Positions 50,652-61,156 of a stretch of DNA of 64,000 nucleotides are shown in pieces. Positions within the stretch are counted from its first letter, which is position 1. Each line of letters opens with the position of its first letter. The notes under the pieces were generated by a model. That model ran no database searches and had not been told where the DNA came from. It saw only the letters and a program-made list of their open reading frames with translations. The translations under genes and the position numbers were made by a program. The DNA lies in NCBI GenBank assembly GCA_019316985.1, contig CP079215.1:1240001-1304000 (forward strand), given 5' to 3'. Source of the stretch: Paraniabella defluvii. GTDB lineage: Bacteria > Bacteroidota > Bacteroidia > Chitinophagales > Chitinophagaceae.

Positions 50652-51817
50652 ATGAATAAGAAATTATTTTCCCTCGCCCTGGGCGGACTGGCAATAGGAA
50701 CTACCGAATTCATTATCATGGGATTAATGCAGGATGTAGCCGCCTCTTTGCAAATTACGATTCCCAGGGCCGGCTACCTGATATCCGCTTACGCCATAGG
50801 CGTTATTGTTGGAGCGCCTTTGCTGGTGGCTGCTTCCGTAAAATATAACCTAAGAAAGTGCTGATGGCGCTAATGGTGCTATTTACGGTATTTAACGGTC
50901 TTTCTGCAGCAGCACCGGCTTTTACAGCCTGCTTGTTGCACGCTTTTTTTCGGGACTCCCACATGGTGCATTCTTTGGCATCGGGGCTGTGGTAGCTTCG
51001 AGAATGGCTAAAGAAGGCAAGCAGGCGCAGGCCATATCTATGATGTTCGCTGGTCTTACAGTAGCTAACCTGGTAATGGTACCGCTTGTTACCTATCTCG
51101 GACATCAGCTGGGTTGGCGTTATGCCTTTATAGTGGTGGCATTAATAGGATTACTTACCATTCTGTTTATAAAAATGTGGCTGCCGCCTGTGCGGCTCAA
51201 CACTCAAAACAGTATTAAAGACGAATTACAGTTTTTTAAAACTCCTAAAGCATGGCTGATCATATTAATAACAGCTATTGGCTTTGGAGGTTTATTTGCC
51301 TGGTTCAGTTATATATCGCCTTTAATGACGCATGTATCCGGCTTTTCAACGCAATCTGTTTCCTATATCATGTTGGTAGCAGGCGCGGGTATGGTTGCCG
51401 GTAATCTTATCGGTGGCATCATGGCCGATAAAATGAGGCCTGAAAGAGCCGCCGCTATCCTGTTTATCGGACTGGTAGTAGCACTGACCGCAGTTTTTCT
51501 TTTTCAGAAAACCAAATCGCATCATTAGTGCTCACTTTTATCTGCGGGCTTCTGGCCATGGCTGTAGGCTCTCCCATTAATATTCTCATGATACGTGCTG
51601 CCGAAAAATCGGCTATGATGGGCGCAGCATTTATGCAGGCTGCATTTAATATGGCCAACTCTATCGGCGCCTATTTCGGAGGCCTGCCCATTGCGTTGGG
51701 GTTGGGCTATAATTACCCCGCTTTTGCAGGCGCTATTATGGCTTTTATCGGCTTCCTGCTGAGCATTACTTTTATGGTACGATACGGTAATGCGCGGGCT
51801 TCAGGATATGCTATTGA
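50652..51817 (+). CDS. Major facilitator superfamily transporter, AraJ-like, frameshifted
   Basis: Twelve-helix inner-membrane exporter or sugar transporter of the DHA1/AraJ group: MNKKLFSLALGGLAIGTTEF, IIMGLMQDVAASLQI, LISAYAIGVIVGAPLL, GLPHGAFFGIGAVVASRMAK, and later GAGMVAGNLIGGIMADKMRP and GAAFMQAAFNMANSIGAYFG. Breaks near 50860, 50915 and 51517. The end is uncertain: the frame runs on to 51953 across the opposing HIT gene, but an indel near 51800 would end it at 51817, which I prefer. About 390 residues. A palindrome like the sus operators lies at its promoter. Confidence 0.82.
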
Positions 51818-51829
51818 ACCAGCAGGCAG

Positions 51830-52219
51830 CTACAGGTTGCTGATAATGAGATTTTGGATCTCCTTCATCTCCTCCTCACTTAGTTTTAGCTTGGGCTGCA
51901 AAAAGTTCAGATCATTTGCGTCGTTTATAGGTATCAGATGTACGTGGGCGTGAGGCACTTCAATGCCTAAAACACTGATGCCACAACGGTTACAATCGAA
52001 CGATTTTTCGATAGCTTTTGCAATAGGTTTTGCAAAAACCAGCAATTCGGCCAAGTAGTTGTCGGGCACATCAAAAATCTTATCTACTTCAATTTTAGGT
52101 ACTACCAGCACATGCCCTTTACGCAGGGGCATAATATCGAGGAATGCAATGAAGTGTTCATTCTCTGCAATCTTGTAGGAGGGTATATCGCCTGCTATAA
52201 TTTTTGAAAAGATGGTCAT
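51830..52219 (-). CDS. HIT-family nucleotide-binding protein
   Basis: Histidine-triad hydrolase or phosphorylase of nucleotides, 129 residues, intact. MTIFSKIIAGDIPSYKIAEN, FLDIMPLRKGHVLVVPK and the triad HAHVHLIPI. ATG 52219 is chosen because it gives the canonical HIT N-terminus; an upstream start at 52267 adds a hydrophobic extension that overlaps the greA terminator. greA lies upstream on the same strand but a strong terminator separates them. Confidence 0.92.
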   Translation of the reverse strand: MTIFSKIIAGDIPSYKIAENEHFIAFLDIMPLRKGHVLVVPKIEVDKIFDVPDNYLAELLVFAKPIAKAIEKSFDCNRCGISVLGIEVPHAHVHLIPINDANDLNFLQPKLKLSEEEMKEIQNLIISNL

Positions 52220-52252
52220 AACAATCAGGTTAATGAGGGTTGAAAGTACAAT

Positions 52253-52278
52253 AAAAAAACCGGCCAAAGCCGGTTTTT
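52253..52278. terminator. Terminator of greA
   Basis: AAAAACCGGC, CAAA, GCCGGTTTTT: perfect 10-bp stem between greA and the HIT gene on minus. Confidence 0.9.
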
Positions 52279-52297
52279 ACTAATCAGGTAATGAATA

Positions 52298-52771
52298 TTA
52301 TAAACTGATCTCTTCTACTCTGAACTGTATCAATCCGGCGGGCGCCTGTACATCGGCAACAGCGCCGGGTTCTTTGCCCAATATGCCCTGGCCGATAGGA
52401 GAACTTACCGATATTTTACCGGCTTTTAAGTCTGCCTCCTGCTCGCTTACCAACTGGTAAGTTACCTGCTTTTTTGTTTTCAGATTAGTTAATTTCACTT
52501 TAGTTAAAATAGACACTTTGCTTGTATCAATGGTGCTTTCATCCAGTACCCGAGCAGTTGCCAACGCTCCTTCCAAAGCTGCAATTTTGGCCTCCAGGAG
52601 GCCCTGAGCCTCTTTGGCCGCATCGTATTCCGCATTTTCTTTAAGATCTCCTTTTTCACGCGCTTCCGCAATGGCCCTGCTGGCTGCAGGACGTTCTACA
52701 CCCTTGAGATGCTGTAGCTCCTCTTTCATCTGCTCCAGCGTCTCCTTAGTTACATACTGAATAGCACTCAT
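52298..52771 (-). CDS. greA: Transcription elongation factor GreA
   Basis: Rescues backtracked RNA polymerase by promoting transcript cleavage. Intact, 157 residues: coiled-coil tip AIAEAREKGDLKENAEYDAA with the essential acidic DLKENAEYDAAKE, and the FKBP-like C-terminus SPIGQGILGKEPGAVADVQA. Followed by a strong terminator. Confidence 0.96.
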   Translation of the reverse strand: MSAIQYVTKETLEQMKEELQHLKGVERPAASRAIAEAREKGDLKENAEYDAAKEAQGLLEAKIAALEGALATARVLDESTIDTSKVSILTKVKLTNLKTKKQVTYQLVSEQEADLKAGKISVSSPIGQGILGKEPGAVADVQAPAGLIQFRVEEISL

Positions 52772-52910
52772 AACTCGTCTTTTTTATATTAAAAAAAATA
52801 ACAACGCCCCGGAAGCTAACCAGAGCGTTGCTATCAATTCCTACAAATATAACAAAAAGATCAGTTCAATTTAAAAACGATTTGTTAAAGAAAAATGACA
52901 GAAAAAACCA

Positions 52911-53828
52911 TCAAAATCCTAGCTTTTGAAGCAGCACAGTAGCCATTTTCAGAAATGCTTCGTGCGTATAACCTGCAATATGGGGCGTTACTATTACACC
53001 GGGAAAAGAAAGCAATGCTGCCAGCTGTTGCCGTTCAAATTCGGTATAGGTATTCAGCTTTTCATTCTCCAGTACATCCAGGCAGGCGCCTCTTACCTGG
53101 CCATTTTTAACCCGTCTATCAGATCAGCGGTGGCGATCACTTTGCCACGGCATGCGCTGATAATCAGCGGCTGCTTTTTCAAACGGGAAAGAAAATCCTT
53201 ATTCAAAAAATGATGTGTTTCGCTGGTCAATGGTACATTGAAGCTGATGATATCGGCTTCTTCGCATACCTGCTCCAATGTAGCTTCTTTAATATAACCA
53301 TTCCCATAGCCCGTTTTGTATTTGTCGTGCGCCAACACGGTCACCTCAAACGGCTGTAACAACCTGGCAAAACTGCTACCGGTGTTTCCGTAACCAATAA
53401 TGCCTACGGTTTTGCCATATAACTCTGTACCCCGGTTCTCGTCACGCAACCAAATGCCCTGCTTTACTTCCGGTACCGCTATATTCATTTTATTGATCTG
53501 CATCAGCAATAACCCCAAAGAATGTTCGGCTACCGCATTACGGTTCCCTCGGGACTACTGGCGCATACAATGTTTTTGACCGGGCATAATCTACATCTAC
53601 CAGCTCCATGCCACTGCCTAACCGGCCGATCCATTCCAACTGGGGAAGCGCATCGATCAGTTCCTGTCTACCTTGATACGGGTGGTTAACACCAAGCCGC
53701 TAACCCCTGCCCGTCAGCTTTTATTTCTTCATAAGATATCTGGGGCTTATACGCAACATCAAACCCTTTTTCAGTTAGTGTTTGCATTAAGATGGGGTGC
53801 GCATTCCCGTTACAATTACCTTTTTCAT
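52911..53828 (-). CDS. D-2-hydroxyacid dehydrogenase (phosphoglycerate dehydrogenase-like), frameshifted
   Basis: NAD-dependent reduction of 2-keto acids. Start [39 protein letters not shown] with the substrate Arg region; the NAD-binding [48 protein letters not shown] and the catalytic His in [14 protein letters not shown]. Breaks near 53680, 53550 and 53100, among others. About 307 residues, similar in size to SerA-like short forms. It follows ksgA and a small ORF on the same strand. Confidence 0.82.
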
Positions 53829-53849
53829 TTTATATATCCTACTATATTA

Positions 53850-54018
53850 TTATCTTTTTTGCCTGCCTGCAGGGCCGGTGATTGCTAACCGGATACCTTC
53901 CGGCTGGCATACAGCCCTCCCTAATACGGCGTCCTCCCGGATGACCAGTTCGACGGTATAGAGAATGCCTAATATACGTTCTTCTGTTTGCAAAAAATTC
54001 TTATCACGGGTCTTTCAT
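53850..54018 (-). CDS. Small hypothetical protein coupled to ksgA
   Basis: Its ATG overlaps the ksgA stop (ATGA), the usual layout of a coupled gene. It starts MKDP, then an indel near 54003, then DKNFLQTEERILGILYTVEL and VIREDAVLGRAVCQPEGIRL, ending GPAGRQKR. About 56 residues. The helical ERILGILYTVELVI stretch looks like real protein. No family recognised. It ends 21 bases before the dehydrogenase start. Confidence 0.42.
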
Positions 54019-54760
54019 TTTAAAAGTGAGTGATGCGAAATCTTTACAGTTAGCTGCTCTGCACGCTGATTAAAAATAGCATCTTCAAGCTGTTGGGGTT
54101 CGAATAAAGACCGAACCGCGTTGCGCAGGGTTTTGCGTCGCTGGTTAAACGCTGTTTTTACCAGTGTAAAAAAGTGCTTCTCACTTTTCATAGGTTCTAT
54201 AGCCTGCTTTCTATACATTTTTATAACCCCGCTTTTCACTTTTGGCGGAGGGTTAAAGCAGTTTTCGTGTACATCGAACAAGTATTTTACATTGTAAAAC
54301 GCCTGTACCAAAACGCTGAGCACCCGTATACTTTATTACCTGAAGGAGCGGCAACACGCTGCGCCACTTCTTTCTGAAACATGCCCACCACTACCGGCAC
54401 CTGCTCCTTCCAATCCAGCACTTTGAAGAGGATCTGGGTAGAAATATTGTAAGGAAAATTTCCTACGATAGTAAATTCACCTTCGAAAGGCGGTAGGGTA
54501 TCCAGGAAACTCTCATGCACAATTTTGTCTTTGAGTTCGGGATAAGTGCCCGAGAGATAGGCAACTTTCTCATCATCGATCTCAATTGCCTTAAAATCAA
54601 TAGCTGGAACATCCTTTAAATACTTTGTGAGCGCCCCCCCTCCGGGTCCTACTTCCAGTAGCTTTGACAGCGGCTCCTGTTGCAGGGCTTCAACAATCTT
54701 GCGGCAAATATTTTCATCTTTAAGAAAATGCTGCCCCAAAGATTTCTTTAATGTGTACAT
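54015..54760 (-). CDS. ksgA: 16S rRNA dimethyladenosine transferase, frameshifted
   Basis: Dimethylates A1518 and A1519 of 16S rRNA. MYTLKKSLGQHFLKDENICR, LLEVGPGGGALTKYL (SAM motif I), ELKDKIVHESFL, IVGNFPYNISTQILFK with the catalytic NFPY, MFQKEVAQRVAA, and the C-terminal FNPPPKVKSGVIKMYR. One break near 54320. About 250 residues. Also called rsmA. Single-copy and nearly universal. Confidence 0.94.
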
Positions 54761-54978
54761 GCCACAAAGTTACTTGGCTGCCAACTATTTTTCGCTGAAT
54801 AATTTATTCCGTTCAATACTCCAATATGCGCCTTTATATGTACGGCATTAAATTGCAGCGGGAAATTTAATGCCGGCTGAATAGCAGTTCTAATTCAACA
54901 ATACCTGCTCATGCGGCGGGAACAATAAGCCCGACCCTGAAAAATAATACTTACATTTACAGCCTACTTTTTTTTGAT

Positions 54979-56059
54979 ATGAGCACAAACAAACCCGCTA
55001 TTGGCATTTCGTGTGGAGACATAAATGGTATTGGTATAGAACTGATTGTAAAAGCTTTTTCTGATACCAGGATTACAGAAATATGTACTCCTATCGTTTT
55101 CGCAAACAATAAAACCATTAATTTTTACCGGAAATTCGCGGGTGAAACGAACTTCAGCTTTAATAACATAAGGGATTTTACAAGAATCAACCCACGACAG
55201 GTAAACATCTTTAATTGCTGGGAAGAGGAAGTGGCAGTAACCCCGGGCGTTTTAAATGAAACCGGTGGAAAATATGCTATACTTTCTTTACAGGCTGCTG
55301 TAAAAGCCTTGCAGGAGGGCATTATTGAAGGACTGGTTACAGCTCTATCCATAAAAGTAATGTGCAGGGCGATGCATTTTCGCATACCGGCCACACGCCT
55401 TACCTGAAGGAGGTATTTGCAGCCAGGGACGTAGTAATGATGATGTGCGCACCCAATATGCGGGTTGCGCTGGTTACCGAACATGTGCCGATTAAAGATG
55501 TAGCCAGCCACATAACCACGGAAGCCATATTAAGCAAACTGAGCCTTGTACAAACTTCTTTACAAACCGACTTTGGCATCAGCAAACCCCGTATTGCGGT
55601 ATTGGGTTTAAATCCGCATGCCGGGGATGAAGGCCTGGTAGGTAAGGAAGAGGAAACTATCATCAAACCTGCAATTAAGGAAGCCCGTAACAAAAATATC
55701 CTTGCTTTTGGCCCATACAGCGCAGATGCTTTTTTGCCAGGGGCCAGTATGAAAAATTTGACGCGGTGCTGGCCATGTACCACGATCAGGGCCTTATACC
55801 GTTTAAATCGCTTGCTTTGGGTGAAGGAATTAATTACACCGCCGGATTAAAAGCCGTACGTACCTCTCCTGATCATGGAGTGGCATTTGATATTGCCGGC
55901 AAAGGCACGGCAGACCCTGCTTCGTTTTTAGAGGCGGTTTATCAATGCGTTGACATCATTCAACATCGCCGCGAATACGATGAACAGCGATCAAACCCCA
56001 TTAAAAAGGTAATGCCCGAAGTAACAGCCAAGCTTATCGACGAAAAAATTGAAGAGTAA
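54979..56059 (+). CDS. pdxA: 4-hydroxythreonine-4-phosphate dehydrogenase, frameshifted
   Basis: Step of the DXP-dependent vitamin B6 pathway. [40 protein letters not shown] restored, [10 protein letters not shown], metal ligands in [10 protein letters not shown] and [27 protein letters not shown] and [20 protein letters not shown]. Breaks near 55340 and 55750. About 361 residues. pdxH is at 7975; the two pathway genes are unlinked. Converges on the gene at 56078. Confidence 0.93.
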
Positions 56060-56077
56060 TACAGGCCTTAAGATCGC

Positions 56078-56588
56078 TTAACTAAGGATTTTTTTACCAG
56101 CGTATTTAGCCGCATTCTGGCCGGAAGCAGCTTTAAGATAGTTGCAAAGATCGGCGGTGCCATAGTTTTCTTCCTCGCTGATTAGGTGAAGAATGCTCAA
56201 AATAGCAGGGGTAATGGAGGCCATCAGAAAGTTTACAGTTCGGTTGCGTACCTGCGTTTTTTTTTGCAATTTCATCGATAGTATGCACCAGATCTACTCC
56301 AAAAATCTCCGAATTAATTCCCCGGCCCTTTTCAACAATATGAAAATCGGAGCTGAAAAGCGTAGAGAATTTTAAAATCGCACATTCTTTACCAATTTTA
56401 AAGATCTCATCTGTCTTTTTATTTTGAGCACATTGAAAATTCAGTGCGGCAATGGTGGCGTCGGTGATCAGGTTGACCGCATTTTCGATAGAAGAGAACG
56501 GTTCTTTAAAATAATTGCTGGCCGATAAAATCAGGTCCTGTTCATTGTTTAATTGCGATATGACGCGGTATTTGAAGTCCATAACCAA
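56078..56588 (-). CDS. Hypothetical protein, possibly DUF937-like, frameshifted
   Basis: About 171 restored residues. MVMDFKYRVISQLNNEQDLI, NYFKEPFSSIENAVNLITDA, FKIGKECAILKFSTLFSSDF, then after an A-run indel near 56262 KTQVRNRTVNFLMASITPAI and a Gly/Ala-rich end. The helix layout and the phrase TVNFLMASITPAILSIL resemble DUF937 domains that often accompany OmpA-like proteins; the gene lies beyond such a protein on the same strand. The match is weak. Confidence 0.5.
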
Positions 56589-56776
56589 TTCGGGTGTCGA
56601 GAAGCGCTAAAAAAGAGGGGCGAACGTTTGACCTGGAAAGGTCCCGAAGCCCACTCTAAGCCCTCTAAACCGCTGTAAAAATACCATGCGGCTAACTATA
56701 CATTCACTGATATTCGATGGATTGGCCTTTTTATAAGATGAGTTGCCCTTTTTATAGATCAAGCTTGCTTTCAAAT

Positions 56777-57679
56777 CTATAACTCAGGCAAAATGGCCCA
56801 GTAAAATACCACAACCCTTCTGCGTTCGTCGTTATCTGTGTAGTCGGTAATATTATTAAAAGGCAAAGCCTCGCCTCTTCCATAACTGGTATAGCCTATT
56901 TTCAATTGGTTATAATTTGAAAATTTGGGAGCACTGGTATGCATAATCATTTTCAGATTTCGCAATAACTCGTTTGCTCTTAAATCGGAAAGCGCCAGGT
57001 TCAGCTGTTCATTGTTGGGATCAGGCTGCCTGATATAACCTTTCAGCTCATTATATAAGGCAGTGCCGGGAGTAATAGGCGTGGCGTCGGCATAACCCAC
57101 AATTACGAGGTGCGCTGTTCTTTTAATATCGTGGTATCGATTAGAAATTGCTGACATCGAATCTATTGCCGGTTGAAACGACCGGTTCACGCTGCTAAAT
57201 GCGGAGGGAGCGATCCTGTAAATTCCCGGTTCAAAAATGCCCCCATACCATACTTTTTAAAAGCCTCCATCTTAACCGCCTCATCCAGCAGCTGGTAGAT
57301 CCGGTCTCTTGTTTTTTTCTGAAGCTGGAAAGAATCCAGCTGAACCATATAGGTTTTCACACCATTTTCGTAATGGCTGGACCTGAAGTTCTTTCTTGTT
57401 TCCAGGAAAAAGTCTACCGCATTTACTGTATTCTGTATTTTGCCAAGGTCGTTTTGCAGGGCTGATAAAAGTGAAATAATTTTTTTATTAATAGAGCTGT
57501 CGACACTTTGCTGACCCAATTTTTTCATCATTTCAGCCTGAAGGCTGCTCAATGATGCCGAATCTGTGCTAATAGACTCCCGCGCTATCTGATTTTTTTC
57601 TGAAGCGGCGGCCATTCTTTTGCGTACCGCAGGAAGTCATCAAAATTCCGATGATTAGGGAGGTATAGAAAGTTTTCAT
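56777..57679 (-). CDS. OmpA-family lipoprotein, frameshifted
   Basis: Lipoprotein start MKTFYTSLIIGILMTSCGTQ with lipobox LMTSC. A helical/coiled region (SLSSLQAEMMKKLGQQSVDS, IISLLSALQNDLGKIQNTVN) precedes an OmpA-like peptidoglycan-binding domain (AHLVIVGYADATPITPGTAL, LNLALSDLRANELLRNL, DNDERRRVVVFYWAI). Breaks near 57615 (A run) and 57195. About 301 residues. Cell-envelope anchor, last clear gene of an operon with a membrane protein and a two-component pair. Confidence 0.75.
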
Positions 57680-57690
57680 GATCGTGCAGG

Positions 57691-58092
57691 TTACTGGGGT
57701 AAGGGTTTTATAGTAAACCCATCATTATTTGCGGGTGCGGATGATATCTTCTTAATCTTATTTTTCAGCATTTTTGAATACACAAGCTTCCTCTCAGGCG
57801 ATGTGTTCGCAACATGCTCGTCATTATTTGCTCTTGCCTGCTCATCAGCGCCTCTGTTGAGGGAAATATTAATAAGGCCTACGCTTTCTCCCAATTGGAG
57901 GTCCTGCGAGGATAGTAACAGCTCATCCACGAAAATATCCCGGGGTTTCGACAGTCCGTTTTTGGAATCGGCGCTATCTGTCTCTACCCTCCAGTTATAC
58001 AGCATAATAACTAAAAGGATGCTGGCGCCAATCCATAATAACACCAGGGAAGAACCGGCACTTTTTGCATAAAAAGTATTAGTTTTTGGCAT
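57691..58092 (-). CDS. Single-pass membrane protein of unknown function
   Basis: Intact, 133 residues. One membrane segment near the start (GSSLVLLWIGASILLVIMLY), then a soluble, polar domain (RDIFVDELLLSSQDLQLGES, NDEHVANTSPERKLVYSKML). Its start overlaps the end of the hybrid kinase by 14 bases and the OmpA lipoprotein follows 11 bases later, so it is in the middle of the operon. No family recognised; a link between kinase and envelope is possible. Confidence 0.68.
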   Translation of the reverse strand: MPKTNTFYAKSAGSSLVLLWIGASILLVIMLYNWRVETDSADSKNGLSKPRDIFVDELLLSSQDLQLGESVGLINISLNRGADEQARANNDEHVANTSPERKLVYSKMLKNKIKKISSAPANNDGFTIKPLPQ

Positions 58093-60275
58093 CTTCTTTT
58101 AATGTTTTATTGATTAAGCTATCGATCTCTTCGATAAAATCATTACAATTTTCTGCCACTATGCGCTCTCCGTTATGTATCAGCCTGCCTTTACTGATGA
58201 TCACTTTATAAACCGAGTGATCGGGCCCTAAAGAAGAAAAGGTAGACTTCATTCTATGAAGCAGCCGATCAACGGCCCCTGTATCTTTCAGGTCTCTGGC
58301 TGCAGCCAGATCGGTTTTATCTTTCTGCCACTGTAGCCTCATCTCATTTTAATATTTTCGCCAGCCAGCACTGCTTTATCGTTGCCTACAATGGATATCA
58401 GAAAATCCAGGTTATCGCCGGTATTATCAGATGCAGCTGTTACTGTTTCAGATTCTGCCGGCTTTAATGATTGCTTTTCTGAATGCTTTAAATAAAAGGC
58501 CATTTTTGCACCAGCAATTCTTCATCTACCGGTTTGGCCATATAGTCTGAAAAACCTGCCTGCAGGCATTTCTGAACTTCTCCCTCCGAAACGTAAGCCG
58601 TCATTGCAATTACCGGTGTTTTCAAGTAAAGTTCTGTGCGTAAAATAGCAATAGCGGTGTATCCATCCATCACCGGCATCTGAATATCCATTAGCACCAA
58701 GTCGAATGTTTCTTTCCGAAGCAGGTTTACGGCTTCCTGCCCGTTATCTATAATACGCGGGCTGAGATCATGCTTGCTAAATATATGTTTAATAAGTACC
58801 TGGTTAGCCTTATTGTCTTCTACAACCAGTACTTTATAGTTCTCAAAGGAATAGGTAGCTGCCAAATCGCTGTTTACAGCTTCTTCTATTTTTTCTGCTT
58901 TTTCCAGTATACAGGTAAAATTAAACTCTGAGCCTTCGTTTACATGGCTGTATACCGATATAGATCCGCCCATTCGCTCCACCAGATTTTTTACAATGGT
59001 GAGCCCCAGTCCTGTTCCGCCGTGCTGACGCTGCGCTCCCTGTTCCAATTGCTCAAACCGCTCGAATATGGTTCCTATTTTATCTTTGGGAATACCAATA
59101 CCGCTGTCTTTTATTGTAAAGCTAAGTTTATAAAATTTTCGCTCCTCATCTACCCAAACAATACCGGCGCTTACTTCAATACCTCCTTCGCTGGTAAATT
59201 TAATGGCGTTACTGATAAGATTGATAAATATTTGTTGTAACCGGTCGGGGTCTCCTACTACGTGCTGCGGAATTTGTTCATCAATAAAATAGTTATAAAC
59301 CAGTCCTTTTTCCTGTATGCTTGCAGAAAACATTTTTTTAATCCTTGTAAAAAGATCGTACAAATTAAAAGGCCGGTGTGCAATTGTAAGTTTTCCGCCT
59401 CAATTTTAGAAAGATCCAGCACATCATTTACAATATATAACAGGTTATAGCCGCTGGATTTAATGATCTCCACATACTCTTTTTGTTGGGTGTTGAGCGC
59501 CGTACCATCCAGAAGATTTCCAAACCCGATGAGCGCATTCAACGGGGTACGTAATTCGTGGCTCATATTAGCCAGGAACTCATCCTTCGCATTTTTACTT
59601 TTAAGGGCAGCCAGTTCGGCCTCCTTCAACTCTTCTATCAATTTTAGCTGTTGCGACTGCCTGCGTATAATAATGGTAGCCAATAATAAAATAGCGATAA
59701 TTGAAAATACGGCCAGTATGCGGTTAAACAGCGACAATTTACTGGCTTGCTCTGTATTGGTATCCAGGGTTTTCTGAAGGTCGTCCTCAGTTCCTCCTGC
59801 AGCTGCATACAATTTTTATACACTTTATTGCCCAGATCAAGTATTCTTAAAGAATCTATATTCAGCTTCAGTTGCTCGGTATTGGAATTCTTTAAGGCTG
59901 CCAGTATCTTCTCTGAAATGTTTACCTGGGTGTCGATAATATTATTAATAGCGGCGGCTCTCGTTTGGCCTTCTGAGAAAGAGCTTAAAACATAGGCATT
60001 GTAACCTAAGTTGGTGACAGAATCCTGAATGGATTGTAGCCTGCTTTTATCGTTAAGTAGTGTATTGGCGCCTTTCAGCTTGCTCTCCAGGTCGAAAGAC
60101 AGGTTAGCGATTTCCTGTATACGGTTGTTCAGCCTGAAGGTGGATACGGCTTTCAGGTTTCCGGTGGTTAAGGCGTTGGTTGACTTGTTGGTAAAAAACT
60201 GGGTTACTACAATCAACAGCATTAACGCAAGCGCTAAGGTTACTACAGAAAAAAAAGCTACATTTTTTTATTCAT
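58079..60275 (-). CDS. Hybrid sensor histidine kinase with receiver and HPt-like domain, frameshifted
   Basis: Sensor that phosphorylates itself and relays phosphate. Two membrane segments flank a helical, CHASE3-like sensor (LKAVSTFRLNNRIQEIANLS, GQTRAAAINNIIDTQVNISE). Then HisKA (FLANMSHELRTPLNALIGFG), HATPase (INLISNAIKFTSEGG, DSGIGIPKDKIG, GGTGLGLTIVKNL), receiver (LVLMDIQMPVMDGYTAIAIL) and an HPt-like end (AVDRLLHRMKSTFSSLG). Breaks near 60262, 59795, 59385 and 58500. About 732 residues. A LytTR regulator precedes it in the same operon. Stimulus unknown. Confidence 0.87.
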
Positions 60276-60292
60276 GGTTGTGCAGAAAACCG

Positions 60293-61000
60293 TTACAGCA
60301 ATTGCAGGCTTTTCAAAAGCGCATCCTTGTACGATTCTGAAATAGGTATAGCCTGGCCATGCACATAAACAATTCTATCTTCTATATAGTCGATTTTATC
60401 AAGAGCTATAGTATAGCTTCGATGGATGCGCATAAATTTTTGGGAAGGTAGTTTATCTTCAATAGCCTTCAGGCTGCCATGAACAACGTAACTTTTTTGC
60501 GGAACATGCAGCTTTATATAATCGCCTTTAGCTTCGATCCATAAAATATCATTCATGTTCAGCTTCCTGATGACCTTATTGTCTTTTACAAAAACAAAAT
60601 CGCTGGATTCATCCTTGCCGATTTTTACATTTTCGTTACTCAGCAGCTCCTTGGCCCGCTCAATGGCATGCAATACCCTGGCCAGCGAAAAAGGTTTTAC
60701 GATATAATCTACAACGTTCAGCTCGAAGGCTTCCACTGCGTACCCTTGCTTTGCGGTAGTAAAAATAGTAAGTGGTCTTTTCTGCAACATACGCAATAGC
60801 TCAATACCTGTCAGGCCGGGCATTTCAATGTCAAGAAATAGCAGGTCAATAGCGTTGTTCTCTATGTATGTTTTAGCCTTCAATGGGTCATCAAACTCCC
60901 CAATGATATTAATACCATCTATTTTGACAAGAATTTGCTGAAGTAACAACCTGGCCACTTTGTTGTCGTCTACGATGATGCAATTTATTGGGCGATCCAT
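60293..61000 (-). CDS. LytTR-family response regulator
   Basis: Intact, 235 residues. Receiver domain (INCIIVDDNKVARLLLQQIL, phospho-Asp in LLFLDIEMPGLTGIELLRML, DYIVKPFSLARVLHAIERA) and LytTR DNA-binding domain (DILWIEAKGDYIKLHVPQKS, FMRIHRSYTIALDKIDYIED). LytTR regulators bind two direct repeats near their target promoter. It starts the operon; the hybrid kinase follows after 17 bases. Confidence 0.93.
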   Translation of the reverse strand: MDRPINCIIVDDNKVARLLLQQILVKIDGINIIGEFDDPLKAKTYIENNAIDLLFLDIEMPGLTGIELLRMLQKRPLTIFTTAKQGYAVEAFELNVVDYIVKPFSLARVLHAIERAKELLSNENVKIGKDESSDFVFVKDNKVIRKLNMNDILWIEAKGDYIKLHVPQKSYVVHGSLKAIEDKLPSQKFMRIHRSYTIALDKIDYIEDRIVYVHGQAIPISESYKDALLKSLQLL

Positions 61001-61156
61001 ATGCAGGTTTTAAGCTAATATACGTATTCCAAAATTATTAAATTTAAACATATAAGCCTTGTTCCGTAGAACAAGGCTTATTTATTTAAGAAGTATCCCT
61101 TCAGGGGTAACTCGCTATTTACACATTTTCTATCCTAAGATATTGCTCAGCAACAC

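Noticed and set aside
51817-51953. MFS protein extending to 51953 across the HIT gene
   Set aside because: The extra residues are polar and are the antisense of the HIT C-terminus; a single indel near 51800 gives a more normal end.
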